DNA of 64,000 nt from Hemicordylus capensis (taxonomy: Eukaryota; Chordata; Lepidosauria; Squamata; Cordylidae), in contig NC_069657.1 of assembly GCF_027244095.1 (NCBI RefSeq), positions 430,124,063 through 430,188,062 on the forward strand. Direction: 5' to 3'. The position numbers and the translations under genes were made by a program. Below, one piece after another: positions 10,941 to 22,985 of the stretch. Numbering within the stretch: the stretch's first letter is position 1; each line of letters starts with the position of its first letter. The notes beneath the pieces are model-generated. The model was given only the letters and a program-made list of their open reading frames with translations. It had not been told where the DNA came from and searched no databases.

Positions 10941-10979
<39 letters not shown>
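10941..10979. repeat. (GAT)n microsatellite
   Basis: About thirteen GAT units at the truncated 5' side of the second R4-like LINE copy. Confidence 0.95.
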
Positions 10980-10981
<2 letters not shown>

Positions 10982-11641
10982 TCACTATAAATGTGCCCAT
11001 GAGAATCTGCCTTAGTTTTCCCTGTAGGGTGCTTTCCAGAAGGAATAAACTGCCTTCCCTTCCCTAATTTCTTCATAATTTTATAAAATTCATGACAGGG
11101 ACTCTTAATTTAAAAGAAAGACAATGGGCCTACACCATGCCTTGTGCCATTTTCTCCACACAATCCATTCCATAAGCGCTAAAAAGAGTTCAAAGCAAAT
11201 TAAAACCAGAAGAGGGGGAAATCTGCCAAGAAAATATCTCCTTTCCGTGTCGTAGAGATTCTTGATTCTTCTCATACAAGGCCCAGAGGGATGTGGGTGC
11301 GACAGCTCATTGAACTCTTGGTTCCACACATCAGACATTGTTTGGCTAAAGTGGTGATGATCGGGGGCTGGCTGCTCGCCAGCTTCCATTCCACAGCTAT
11401 ACTGTTTGGAGGATGAGATTGAGTTGCTTTCAACACCATGGATTTGGATTCCACAGCAAGAGTTACTAGGGGAACTCTGTCATATGCTAACCGCATGGAC
11501 TATGTGTCCTATCTACTAAGGGGCTGCAAGCACTCCTCCCCCCCGCCAATATTTGTTGCTCCCCTTTTCTCTCCCCATCCACCAGACTGAAACTTTACAG
11601 CAAAGTGTCATACAATACAGTCATAGTATATTAAAGTCCTA
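10980..11641. other. Gene-free stretch
   Basis: No recognisable gene. Minus-strand frames at 11105-11496 are short, overlapping and without a family signature. The DNA looks unique. Confidence 0.4.
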
Positions 11642-11936
11642 CTAGCCAACCCGCACAGAGCATCTGTGCACTCTTTGGGGACCTGCTGTTCCCCCGCTCC
11701 TACCTCACTCTCTCTTGCCCTCCTCCCCCCACCCGCTAGGCCGTCCCACCACCTCCGCCACCCAGCAGCCAGCCGAGGCCACCTCCTTTGGCCATTTGCG
11801 GCCCACCCCGCCCCCACCGCCACCATTTTTTCTTTCCCCTCAACTCTCGCTGGACCCAGGAACTCTCGCAATGTGTCGTGAGAGTTCCGCTGCCAAATCC
11901 AGGACATGCACCGGCTAAGAGAATTAAATATATAGA
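11642..11936 (-). mobile_element. Short non-autonomous Helitron
   Basis: Read on the minus strand it starts TCTATATATTTAATTCTC after an A, and ends with a perfect 7-bp hairpin (GCACAGA-TGC-TCTGTGC, 11653-11669) then GGGTTGGCTAG, followed by T. A 5' TC, a 3' hairpin roughly 10 nt before CTAG, and insertion between A and T without target duplication are the Helitron hallmarks. The 295-bp interior is C-rich and has no transposase. Confidence 0.8.
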
Positions 11937-14261
11937 TAGCTGTAATTAATTATTTTCAAAGGCCTCCTTTGTTTAGAGGCATCTACCCCAGAACAAGCAG
12001 CAGAAGCCAGTGTAGCTAGCTAGCTAGGTAGGAGACTCTTCTAGCCTTCCAGGAGCCAGGTCAACCCCTTAGCTTCCTTCCTGATCAGGAACTGGGTTGG
12101 GTGAGGCCACGTTTGCAGGGGGGTGGAGGGCCATCCCATCTCTCCTGCAGATTTGAGCTAGCCTGCTATTGACCTTTCTCCCACCCCAGTCTTTCCTGCC
12201 ACATAGTCTTGGACAGGAAGAGAAATCTTACCTGGAAAGTGGGCAGGAAGGTTTGGCCTGATTCAAAAAGGCAGTATTTTCTAAGAGGTCTGACCCATTT
12301 TCTGAAATATGAATATACCAGGCAAACAATCATTGTTTCATAAAAAGCTCTGAAATTGTCGAAATGCAAAGAAAAGCAGATACTCCAATATTTAACAAGA
12401 CTTTCCCTCCATTGACTATTATGGATATTGGGGGAAAGTTGTCAGTCTCTTGATCTGAAGAAAATTGTAGACAGATTTGCTTCTTGTCACAACAGGAGTA
12501 TTCAACTTCATTATAAATTAACCGCATTAATTATATTATTGGGGAGAAATGATTTTGCTATACATTAAATGCTTGTAATTTAATATATAGCAAAATCCCT
12601 AATATTGTTCTTTGCCACTCCTTTGCTCCCCCAAATGAATTGCTCTAAAGTCACCCCTGTAATTATGGCACGGATAACCAAGGCTTGCCCTTCCCCGGCA
12701 CAGAAATTAAGCTGTTCATCTGGAGATTTGCCCAGGACCCAAACATGGACTTCTTCTGGAAGCACTACAAGAGCCATTTTGCACATTACCCAGAGGCAAT
12801 GAGACTGAGGCTTGTTGCTAGTATGGCTAATAATCGCTGACAGACCTCCCCTCCATGAATTTTTCTAATTCCCTTTTAAAGCCATCTGAGGGTCAATTGA
12901 GGCATTGCATCTGGTCTTGGAAGATTTGGAATGTGGCCGCAGTGTTGAGTGAGAAGAGGTTAACTCCAGCCCTCTATGCCAGGGTGTCAAACTCAATTGG
13001 GCAGTGAGCTGGATTTGATCCTGATGCACCTCTGGGGGGCCTTGCACCACCTTCTGTCACCTCATGCCACCTTCAGTCTTCCTCCTCCTTTCTCTCACTC
13101 TCTCCTTTTCTTCCTCCCTCCCTTGCCCTGCCACTTAAAGTAGCTGAATGCACTATTTTTATGCCAGAATATGCTCTGGGGAAATTAAAATAATTTTTGG
13201 TGGTTTTTGGAAGAAATTTTGAACATCATACTTCCCAATGACCTACAGATACCAAATTTTGCATACACAATCCTGCCACTGAAACTAGCTAAATGCACTG
13301 CTTTTTAAACCAGAATGTGCTCAGGGAATTTTTAGAAGAAATTCTGAGCATAACCATCATAGTTTAACTGTTATTGTTCTCGATAGATTTTTAACACTCA
13401 TTACTCAGATCAATAATTTCAAAACAACTTCATGCCCCAAGGCATGAAGTTTTCCAGACTACAAGATTTCCAGACTACAAGATTTGCAACGGTTAATGCA
13501 TTGCAAACTGTGACGGAATAGTGTAACGGTTTCCAAACAAGAGTAAAGGGTTGTTTAATGCTTCATTGTAAGCAGGTGGCCGTTCATATTTTCCATCCCC
13601 TGCAATGTATTTTCCAGGCAGGAGTGTCCATATTCTCCTTGAAATGCATTTATCTGCCCCTCCTCCTGCTCCATTTGGACCAATAGAGTTGTGGAGTGTG
13701 TGTGATGTGATTTTTTTTAAAAAAAAAATTAAATGGGGGAGTGGAAGGAAATCCTGTGGCGAGCCTGGCTGCTGCTGCTTCTGCCCCAGAGTTGAGCAGT
13801 TGGCGCAGGCAGCCTTGCCAAGTGGAGCTTGAAATGGTGCTGCTGGCGGGAGGCTGGAGCCGAGTGAGCAGTGAGTCAGGTTGCTTGCCACTCGTGCCAC
13901 AGCAGCAGCACCACCATGGGGCCCCTCCAAACTCGGGGTCCAGGGCGATCACACCAGTTGCCCCGTCCTAAGGAAGGGCCTGCCCCAGGCAGAGCCTTGC
14001 TAGGGCTGGGGAACCTTGCAGCTTTCTCCTCTCCACCATTGCCCTTGCTGCTTCCCTCCTGCTGAGCCTTCTCCTGAGGAGGGAAGATGGCGGCAGCACA
14101 CTTCCAGACAAATAATAAATAAATGGTTAGGAGGGAAGAGGAGGAGGGGAGGCGCTCCTCCAGTGAGGGCTGTGGGGGTGCACAGAAGTAAATGAATTAT
14201 GATTCAGTTCAATGGGCTTCCTTTTTAAGTAAGTGACTGTTCTCTCTCCCTGCCCTTTGCC
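11937..14261. other. Gene-free stretch with a hairpin and a GC-rich block
   Basis: There is no host exon I can support. It holds a 20-bp hairpin (12551-12597), a CAGGGTGTCAAACTCAATT motif at about 12979 resembling a Charlie-type hAT end, and a GC-rich block (13640-14200) whose minus-strand frames are compositionally biased and overlap each other. Confidence 0.4.
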
Positions 14262-14475
14262 TTGTAGTATTTATTATTTATTTATTCAACATATTTGTAT
14301 ACTGCCCAAACCGCAAGTCTCTGGGCAGTTTACAACAAATAAAAAGATTAAAACATTGCAACAATTTAAAACAACGTTAAATCATCAAACAATTAAAACA
14401 GTATCTAATTAAAAGCCTGGGTGAACAAATGTGTTTTGACTGCCTTTTTGAAAGTTGCAAGAGATGGGGAGGATC
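14262..14475 (-). mobile_element. L2-like LINE 3' UTR fragment
   Basis: On the plus strand it reads TATACTGCCCAAACCGCAAG, then CAGTTTACAACAAATAAAAA and CTGGGTGAACAAATGTG. This arrangement is shared with the L2-like fragment at 21140-21615. Confidence 0.55.
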
Positions 14476-14647
14476 TTAAGCAAGTGGGATTGAACAGAAG
14501 TAAATGATTTACTTCAATGGGCTTCCTCTTCAGTAAAACGTGCATAGGAAAGAGTTGGATTCAGAAATCTGCTCAGCTGCACTAATATGAGTCTCTGGCC
14601 AAAGTAGCAAATTAAAAGGGAAATGCATAAAAGAACTCCAGTGGGAA

Positions 14648-14649
<2 letters not shown>

Positions 14650-14698
<49 letters not shown>
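14650..14698. repeat. (AAT)n microsatellite
   Basis: Roughly sixteen AAT units. Confidence 0.95.
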
Positions 14699-15399
14699 TA
14701 ATACCCCTCTGATCTGCTCCCTCCCTCTCCCCTTCTGTGTTGAGAAGCTCCATTTATACTGGAAGCAAGTGGAGGAGGAAGGAGGTATGGGGTTTGGGAT
14801 CTGTGGGAGGAAAGGAGGGGAAAGCCAAGATTTCTCTCTGCCTGTTTCTCTCCCGGAGGCAAGGGGATGGAGGAAGCAAGCTCGGGCAGGGGCAAAGAAC
14901 TGTTCACATTGCAAAATGCTACAATGAATAAAATGTGGGGCAAGGCTTCCTACAACGGAAAAATACAGCTACTTTCCTCCAGCGCATTCACAACGTTGTA
15001 AGGCAAAAACACATCATTAAAATTCATATTAAGGCATGGGAAATGTGAAATGGATCCTGCTGACAACATAGCAACACCGATGTGGAAACACGGGCAATCT
15101 AGAGGGGCACTTAGCGGAGGTGGTGTGAGTACCTTACAGTGTAGATACTGTGCTGCTGCAATTAATAGTCATCGGCGATTGGTTAATTAATTATCGTTGT
15201 CTTAACTTTTTCAATTTTAGATATAAATGTATTTTAAGTTCTTTTGATCTTTTATTTAATGTACTATTCATATTGTACTGGTCTGTGACTGTAACAATAG
15301 ATGACTGACTGACTGACCTTACAGTGTGCAATCTGGAAAACTCCTAAGAGAAGCAGAACCCTTCTTTCCCCTTCCCTTCCCTTCCACTTATTTCTTCTT

Positions 15400-15660
15400 C
15401 CTCTTCCTCTTCCTTCTCTGGATATTTCTATATCGCTCTTCAACCAAAGATCACAAAGAGGTTTACATATAAAAATGAATAATATAGAAATAACATGGTC
15501 CCCTGTCCCCAAAGGGCTCACAATCTAAAAAGAAACAGAAGGCAAATACCAGCATCAGCCACTGGAAGGATGTGGTGCTGGGTTTAGATAGGCCCAGTTG
15601 CTCTCCCCCTGCTAAATATAAGAGAATCACCACTTTAAAAGGTGTCTCTTTGCTCAGTTA
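15400..15660 (-). repeat. Roughly 250-bp squamate-type repeat (LINE-derived)
   Basis: The complement of the family seen at 1150. It shows CCCCAAAGGGCTCACAATCT and CTCTCCCCCTGCTAAATA, and it ends at TTAGCTGGGG. The flank at 15370-15420 is a CTTCC-rich tract. Confidence 0.6.
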
Positions 15661-15778
15661 GCTGGGGTTAACTCCTCCACCTTCTTTCTCTCACTTCCCT
15701 CCTCTCCACCCCTCCTTCCTTCCTTTCCCAGAGAAAAATCTCAGGGGAGCCTGCAGGCTGGCAGTTTAACACCCTGAG

Positions 15779-16263
15779 GCTATTCACACAACGGGGCAAA
15801 ATCGCGACACGGAGGCTAGCCCGATTTTGCCCCATTGTGAGAACCGCCGGGCTCAGCTGTGAGCCCGGTGGTTCCTAGGCAGGTAACCCGCCTAAGTACC
15901 CCTGCCCTTAGCCCAGGTTTGCAGAGCGAGCACTCCGCAAACTGGGTTATCTGATCGTGAGTAGCCGCGGTGTGGCTCTGCGCCGTGGCTACTCACGAGT
16001 AGATCCCCAGAGGTGAGGCAAAAAGCCACCTCCCGGCTCCGGGGGTCTCCCCAGTATGCCCTGCGTGCTCGTGCAGGGCATACTGGGGCTTCCAGTGGCT
16101 GCATGGCTCCCGAGCTCCCCAGCCCCCACCGGCTCCATCATGGAGCCGGTAATCGTGTGGGCGGCTGATCCGGCCGCCCAGGGCTCCCTGCCTGATTATC
16201 TTAGCCCACTCTCCCCGCAGTTTTGGAGAAAGCGGGTCTCACAGATTGTGAGACCCGCCTCCC
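15779..16263 (+). mobile_element. Palindrome-rich MITE fragment
   Basis: It begins TGAGGCTATTCACACAACGG and contains several hairpins: GGCAAAATCGC with GCCCGATTTTGCC, CCGGGCTCAGCTGTGAGCCCGG, and AGCGGGTCTCACAGATTGTG with its complement. The last palindrome (16234-16262) matches the sequence that flanks the Ngaro insertion. No matching right end is visible, so this may be a partial copy. Confidence 0.55.
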
Positions 16264-16440
16264 TGTCTCTATGCAGTTTCCCCAAATTAAATCCTTCCCC
16301 TGAAGTGGCTACCTGTCTTCTACCTCATTCTGTGGCTAATAGCTACCTTGGGAAGAGGGGGATTTCCATCAGGGAAATAGTGAGTGGGAGAGTTAAAACC
16401 ATCCCTTCAGGGCCCTGATCACAATAAGATGGTGGCTTCA

Positions 16441-16690
16441 TCAGTAGCTGCCTTGTACCGAGTCAGACAATTGGTCCATCTAGCTCAGTACTCTCTACAC
16501 TGACTGGCTGTGGCTCTCCAAGGTTTCAGACAGGAGTCCTTCTGTCTGAAAGACAGAAGCCCTCCATGGAGATGCCAAGGATTGAACCTGGGCCCTCCAT
16601 GAAGCCCTCCATGGAGATGCCAGGGACTGAAGTTGAACCTGGGGCCTTCTGCATGCAGATTCTCTACCACTGAGCCACAGTCTTTCCCCT
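16441..16690 (-). repeat. SINE (tRNA-like body of the 5S-derived family)
   Basis: The minus strand gives CTGTGGCTCAGTGGTAGAGA (A-box like) and a GGTTCAA-type B-box. On the plus strand the tail complement AGCTGCCTTGTACCGAGTCA marks the 3' end. An internal segment is duplicated (CCTCCATGGAGATGCCA occurs twice). Confidence 0.65.
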
Positions 16691-17374
16691 GCTCAAGTCT
16701 TGCACGTGTTGTCTGGTGTAGTGTGATTGCTTACTGCAGAAATGTTCCTTAACACAGAACACCCCTCTCTGCATGTACTAGTTTTTTGTGGGCAGGAAAT
16801 GTCTGGTGTGAGGCAGAATCAAACCCACAAAGACATGAGTTCGGAAGTGGTACAGTCCCACCAGACAAAGTCCTCCGTGACATTGCCAGGGATTCCAGGA
16901 TGCATGGACTGTGAGTCATTTCATTGCTGCCTATAACATCAATGTGATAAGTGAATGTGGGGAGTCTGATTATTGTGCGTGAGCTCTTGCTCTAGTATGT
17001 CCATAAGGCGGTGACTGTTCAGAGTGCCTGGGATCTGACAAAGGCATGCTAATATTCCCTAATGGCTGAGGATGAAGAGCAGCTCATGTTTCTTAATGTG
17101 AGCTAATAGCTGGGAGATCTCTTTGGAATGTTCTGAAGGTGGAAAGCGATTAAAACTGATAAGGTCACCATTTTTCCTCCCCCACCACATGTGGGGGAGA
17201 GTTTGCAGCAGAGGAGACAGAATGGATGGAAAAACCGAGAGCAAACTGATTGCTAAAGCACCTTGGAGTGCTCTCTAGGAACCTGGTGTGATCTGTTGTT
17301 ACTTGTAGGAGTGCATTGCTGTTTGTCTCCACTTGATGCTCAGTCTCTCTATTTGTAAATCAACCAAAGGTTCC
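16691..17374. other. Gene-free stretch
   Basis: Nothing recognisable. Only short frames with no family signature. Confidence 0.4.
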
Positions 17375-17377
17375 AAA

Positions 17378-19961
17378 GGCCGAATTCACATGTAACATGA
17401 AACTGGAGGTAGATGAACCCGTGGTTTCAATTGAAGCCGTGAATCACATCGCAAACGTTTGTCCAACTGCGGTTTGGCAGCCTCTGGTTTCAGGTCAGGG
17501 TGGCCCCTCCCTGCTCTTGGCTGCTGAGGTCGTATCTCAGGCAGCTGCATGCCGCTCACATCACCAGACTGAAGGCAAGGCACCAGCATGTAGTCCAGGT
17601 GGCCGCCATTGGCCATGATTCCAAAGGGGGCGTGTTGATTCTGCTCGGCTCGCTCCAGCTTCAACAGTCCTCCAACCAAAGACAGTTTAACCCCTTCCTC
17701 TCCGTACTCCCAGCTATGTTACCTTAATAAAACTGCAGAAGGGCATTGGATCATGGGCTAAATACTTGACAGCAGAGGGGCATATCCTTATGGGGAATGT
17801 GTGCAGGTGGGGCGCTGTATTATTTGAAGCTCCATGCATTTTGTTGGATGTGGGCAGCATTGGGGGCACTTGGGGGAAATCTGCTTGCCATTCCCCCTCC
17901 ATGGTTGCCAAATAACTCAGTTTCCCCTTCCTCCACACCCTCTGCTCTCAGAACCTGGGGACCCAACAGGCCAACACACCTGCAGCTTGAGCAAAAGCAA
18001 GCCCTCTGTGCACTAGTATGTACCCCCAGCGCAGTCTGTGCTGTACACAGCAAGTCTTGGTGTGGAGTCAGGGATCCCATGTCCTTCCCTGCCTCATCCA
18101 ACCCCACAAACCGCTCATCGCTCTCCCCACCACCAGAGGAGGGAGCTCCGCACTTGCATTTGGAAAGAAACACAACGGTTTGACAAAGAATGCTTTCACT
18201 TTATTTGGTATTAATACATTCATATTAGCACGGTAGGGACAGGTGTTTGCAATCTCTGATCCCAGAGCTGCTGCAGGTGCGGACAAATCACCTCTCAGCA
18301 GCCTCATCAGACCACTCCAAGGCACCCACCACTTCCCTCATGGTGTCTTCGTAGGCACGTACCGTCCAATCTGTGGCCTCCTCGAAGACCCACCTGTCCT
18401 CCTCATGCCTTTCCCTCCTATCGTGTCTATTTCATGCAGCACATCACAGGGGGCCTGCGAGCTCTCCATGTGCTGCATGACCAGGTCCTTGGCAAGCTGG
18501 AGGTCGTCAACATGCCTCTTGTTGCACAGCTGGGGCACGCACTTGCCGTGGGTCATCAGCCAGCATGGGACGAGATCTACAGGCTGCTCCATGGATGCTG
18601 GTGCTGTGGGCACAGCTGGCATCTCTGGCTTGCTCTGGTGCAGGTAGTGGCTGGCCAGGATCCGCTGGTGATGCTGCAGGGAGGGGGCAGCAAAAAGATG
18701 TTGCTAAAACAAATCCTGTGGCATTTCCTGCCTTGGCGCGCTGTTGGGTCAGGGGGTTCTCCCCCCTCCACCCCAATGAGGTGTGCCCCATCCCCGGCTT
18801 CCCATTGCCCTCCATCCAGCTTCTGCACCTGCTGACCCCCAGTGCCATCCACCCTAGATAGGACCATGTTTTGGTGGAAGGCAGATAATGCACCTCACAC
18901 ACCCCGCTCTGATCCCATAACCCCCTGTAACAAGGGACTAGCACACCCATCCTGCTACCATCTACAGGCAGCACACCACTCCCCACCACACCCCATAGCC
19001 CAGAACACCAAGGATCACTTCCATTCCACTAACATCAACAGGTAACACACAACCCCACCTGCCCCAAAACATCAACCACAACTTCCACCCCACTACCATC
19101 CATGGGTACCACACCATCCCACTCCCCCACCCCCAAACACAACGTGACCCATTGCACGACTCCTGTTCACTCACCTGGCCAATCCACCACCATGCGACCT
19201 TGATCGCCAAAGGTGTGCTGGCAGGAATCTGCACCTTTAACTGCCATCTCACAGGTCGGCAGAATGTTGTGAAATATCTCCTCACCTCCTAAAAGCCTAA
19301 CCCCCCTGTCATTATCAGATAGTTTTCACTCTAGCTGGAGATCCTCTATGGAGGCCAAATTACATCATTGTGGTTTTTCTCCTGCCTTATTTCTGGATTG
19401 GGGCTATGAGTGAGCTAAGCTTACTCTCAAGCAGAGGATACGGGATGTGGCATATCAAGAAGAACATACTCATTTGTCTGATAGATCTGTTTATGGTCTG
19501 CAATTATTTGAGGTTTCACCTGCCAGATATTTAAATTCACTTGTAGTTCCTAAATATAGGAGACTATTCTATCAGATCGAGATGCTGAGGTTACATACAA
19601 TGTGGCCAAATTTATTCTGACTGCTAAGAGGATTAGGCAAGTTATGCTATCTTCTACAGCCTCTTCAATTTTCTGTATAATAATTGTTGGATGTAGTTTG
19701 TTATGCTATGATTTTTTAAATGTGTTTTTCCCCTGGTCAGTGACAGAATAAAGAACGTATCTATATCCATTTCCTTGGAAAGGTCTGCACCAAGGCCTTG
19801 GTGGCAAACCTTACTGCAAACTGAAAGTTCAAACTGGAGTTTGGCAAGACAAACCTCAGGTCACTTTTAGCTTGAAACCGCAGTTGCACAGATTTGAATG
19901 TACTGGAGTTCCAACCTCTGCCCCATTTAACTCTGGTTTTGCGTTACGTCTGAAAATGGCC
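17378..19961. mobile_element. Possible TIR-bounded DNA transposon, 2.6 kb
   Basis: The left end reads GGCCGAATTCACATGTAACA. The right end, read inward, is GGCCATTTTCAGACGTAACG, so the ends are inverted and similar. Both are flanked by AAA (17375-17377, 19962-19964). A second similar stretch, AACTGCGGTTT, lies about 100 bp in from each end. The interior holds unrecognised minus-strand frames (about 18338-18622 and 18507-18989) ending near an AATAAA at about 18200. The part at 19300-19750 looks like an unrelated old LINE insertion. The superfamily (PIF/Harbinger is one option) is not proven, and I see no transposase motif. Confidence 0.4.
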
Positions 19962-20189
19962 AAAGGCACAACTAAGCCTCCACTCCAGTGTTCTTTCCAT
20001 CAAAGTAAGCCAAAATCTGGGTAGCGTAGCTGCCCCTGGAATATCTTGCCACTTGGAGAAGTGGGGAGCGTGCAACAACATTGATACTCCCAGCTTGTAC
20101 ATGCTTGGGATGCTTGTACAGCTGGGATAGCCTTATTACTGGCAGCAACCAAGGAGGATTAAAGGCTTGTGGTGACTCTCTCTTACAGA

Positions 20190-20525
20190 CCATAAGAAGT
20201 GGTCTGTAGAGGTCTGGTTACAGTTGCCACCAGCTCATCTGGTGGTGACTCAGGACCAGGCTTGCTCTGTGGCTGCCCTAGGGCTTTGGTATGCTCCTTG
20301 CTGAAATAAGAGCATCTCCTTCTCTGTTTTTTTTTTCAGGAAGACCCTCAAGACTCTCCTGTTCTTGCAAGCATTTAATTAGAATTGATTTTAATAATTT
20401 TAATAATTTGTTTTATATTGTTTTTATTGTGCTTTATGTATTTTAATCTTCAATTTTTAATATTAAAATGTGTACACTGCCTAGAGATGTACATATCAGG
20501 AGGAATAAAAATATGATAGACAAAC
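20190..20525 (+). mobile_element. L2-like LINE 3' end
   Basis: The end of an ORF2 (FRKTLKTLLFLQAFN-like at about 20338) is followed by a TTTTAATAATTTTAAT-rich 3' UTR. It ends CACTGCCTAGAGATGTACAT and AGGAATAAAAATATGATAGA. The block order fits L2-type elements. Confidence 0.6.
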
Positions 20526-21139
20526 AAACAAGAATCCTTGAGAGATTAGTTTAGATGAGAGCACTGTGAGGACAGGTCACTGGGGTTCTCTTGTCCAAGG
20601 CTCAGATAGTCAAGTCTTGCTGGATGTATCAAAGAAGAACACTTTTGCCAAGGCAAAAACTGGTTGTGTAGTAGTGGGTTGCCTCTGGGGCATCTAGTTA
20701 TCCAGATTATGTTTTAAGAGCACATACAGACTAATCCAAATTGTTGTGTTTGTTTGTCATGACTTCCACCCCAAAGGATCCTGGGAATTGTATTCCCCCC
20801 CTGATTATTCTTTATGAGGAAGCCCCAGCTCTATCACAGAACATATTACAGAATTAGTTCCTTAATTAAGTGCTATGATAATTAAACAGGTTTGACTGAA
20901 TACTGCAGACATGTCCTAAGATGAAGACAGACATAACATTTTAAGGGTGGCAGAGTTACTTCGATAGCAACTGCAATGCTCTGAAAAAGCTCATGAATGT
21001 CATTTTCAGAGCTGGGGTGATTTGAGGGGGAAGGAATAGTTTGGCAGGTTCCTGTCATCAAAGGCAAATTCTTATGGCTGTGAGAGATATCTATTGGCTA
21101 GCACCAGTGACACCAGCAACAAACCTCCTCACCAATTCC

Positions 21140-21615
21140 CAGATTAATTTTATTGATTGATTATTTGATTGATTGTTAAATTTATATACTGCTTTTCATT
21201 AAAACAATCCCAAGGTGGTTTATAGCAAAATTTTAAAAACAAGATTGTAAAGAAGACACAATTAAAATATTTAGCGAAACATATAAAACAAATCTGATTA
21301 AAAATTTAAAACAAAAGCATAAAAGCAATACAGAGTACAAAGAGCAGCAGCAGAGACAATCAAATAAAAACCTGGGTAAAAAGCCACGATTTAACATGCT
21401 TTCTAAAAGCTGTGATGGAGACCGAGGAGCAAATAGCCACCAGGAGAGCATTCCAGAGTCTGGGGGCAGCAACAGAGAAGGCCCTGTCCCGCTTGCATGA
21501 CAACTGAGCCTCCCTCATTGTCGGCACCCGGAGCAGAGCCCCCTCAGATGACTTCGTCAAGTGGGCAGCAACCCTTGGGAGCAGGCGGTCCCTCAGGTAT
21601 CCTGGGCCCAAACCA
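21140..21615 (-). mobile_element. L2-like LINE, ORF2 C-terminus and 3' UTR
   Basis: The minus-strand frame at 21360-21611 contains RDRAFSVAAPRLWNALL followed by ITAFRKHVKSWLFTQ. This is the conserved C-terminus of L2-group LINEs (DRAFSVAAPRLWN...). A 3' UTR follows with TATACTGCTTTTCATTAAAA on the plus strand. The rest of the LINE is missing. Confidence 0.8.
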
Positions 21616-21867
21616 TTAACTTTTAAAATACATCATGTGAAGGATGGAGGCTTCTGTGTATGAGCCACAGAAGCTTTTTGTTAACCTGCAGGAACCAGAG
21701 GATCCTGACTTTCTGAAGGTTGTTTTAAGGTCCCCAACCCTCAGGACTGACTTTTGGAGGGCTCAGTGTTGCAGAGTAATTACTTTTCTGCTATAAGTAA
21801 TGGAACAGGAAGCAACTAAAACTGAGAAACAATAGTTTGATATTTTTTACTAACTAAAACACAGTTA

Positions 21868-21997
21868 GGGCTGCTCAACTTCAGCCCTTCTGCAAATGTT
21901 GGCCTACAATCCCCATAATCCCTGGCTATTGGCCACTGTGGCTGGGGATTGTGGGAGTTGTTGTCCAAAAACAGCTGGGGGCCCAAAGTTGAGCAGG
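21868..21997. repeat. Short palindromic MITE
   Basis: GGGCTGCTCAACTTCAGCCC at the left pairs with GGGCCCAAAGTTGAGCAGG at the right, with CAATCCCCATAATCCCTGGC inside. Same family as 503-646. Confidence 0.65.
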
Positions 21998-22381
21998 CCT
22001 GATATAGGCTAAGAAAACAACAACAACAACAACAACAAACTAACAGTCTCTTATGCAGAGAGAAGGAGAACCTCTCAGTTTGAATTCAAGGCAGCAAGTG
22101 AGGAGCAGACAAACAAACCATGACTCCACCCCCAAGCCAGTACATAGAGGCATAGACAAGCATGCCACACACAAAGAACTGAGACAATATCTGTGGCAAA
22201 ATCCCAACACTCTGAAGGCTACAGTAGGGAGGAAGGGCAAGGAAGATTGCACAAGCTTGCACAAGCTTGGTTCCACTCATGCAAAGACAGCAGAGAAAAA
22301 GAGCCATTAAATTCCATTTGTGCAGAAATGAACTGAACATTGGGAATGCTCTCGTTCAGACAGAAGTGAACGACAGACAGT

Positions 22382-22752
22382 AGGCTTATTCACATGACCC
22401 CAAACAGGGAGGATCCACCACCCAGGGTAGGAGAGCCAGGAGTGCTCCCAATCCACAGTCGTGTGAACTCAGATAGCAAGGTAAGACGGGGTGGTGGAGC
22501 ATGATCATGTGGGAGGCAGGAGCTGGGTGGGTCAGAATTTGGCTTTTGGTTCACCCTTGATAAAATGCTGGAGACGGAATGTGGGTAGGATGCACCAATC
22601 CAATCCTGCCCAGCTCCTGCCTCCCACACGATCACTCTCCCTTCTTCCTACCCTGATGTTTGGGTTCACGCAACCATGGATCAGGAGTAAGCCCGGCTTT
22701 TCTACCCCGACTGGCAGCTCCTCTGACCCTGTTTTAGGTCATGTGAATGAGC
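22382..22752. mobile_element. Long palindromic MITE (TTCACA-end family)
   Basis: The terminal inverted repeats are AGGCTTATTCACATGACC and the complement of GGTCATGTGAATGAGCCT. Inside, GCAGGAGCTGGG pairs with CCCAGCTCCTGC, and GTGTGAACTCA with TGGGTTCACGC. There is no coding capacity. Confidence 0.8.
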
Positions 22753-22794
22753 CTCCTGTCTGACTTCACTTCTGCCTCTGCACAAGAGTGTTTT

Positions 22795-22985
22795 GAATAC
22801 AAATACGATGAGTATTTATATACCACTTTTCACCAGAAGTTCCCAAAACATAAGATACACACTAGCATCAGCCACTGGAGGGATGCTGTGCTGGGGATGG
22901 ATAGGGCCTGTTGCTCTCCCCCTGCTAAATAAGGAGAATTGCCACTTTGAAAAGGTGCCTCTTTGCTCTGTTAGCAGGGGACGAT
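22795..22985 (-). repeat. Roughly 250-bp squamate-type repeat (partial)
   Basis: Minus-strand copy of the 1150 family. It lacks the central GTGAGCCCTTT part and keeps CTCTCCCCCTGCTAAATAAG and the AAAAGGTGCCTCTTTGCTC end. Confidence 0.55.

Noticed and set aside
13493-13952. Open frames in a GC-rich block
   Set aside because: Several overlap in different frames on both strands with biased composition and no recognisable domain.
18507-18989. A host gene on the minus strand
   Set aside because: The frames lie within a TIR-bounded element, lack a known domain and are compositionally Pro/His/Gly-rich.
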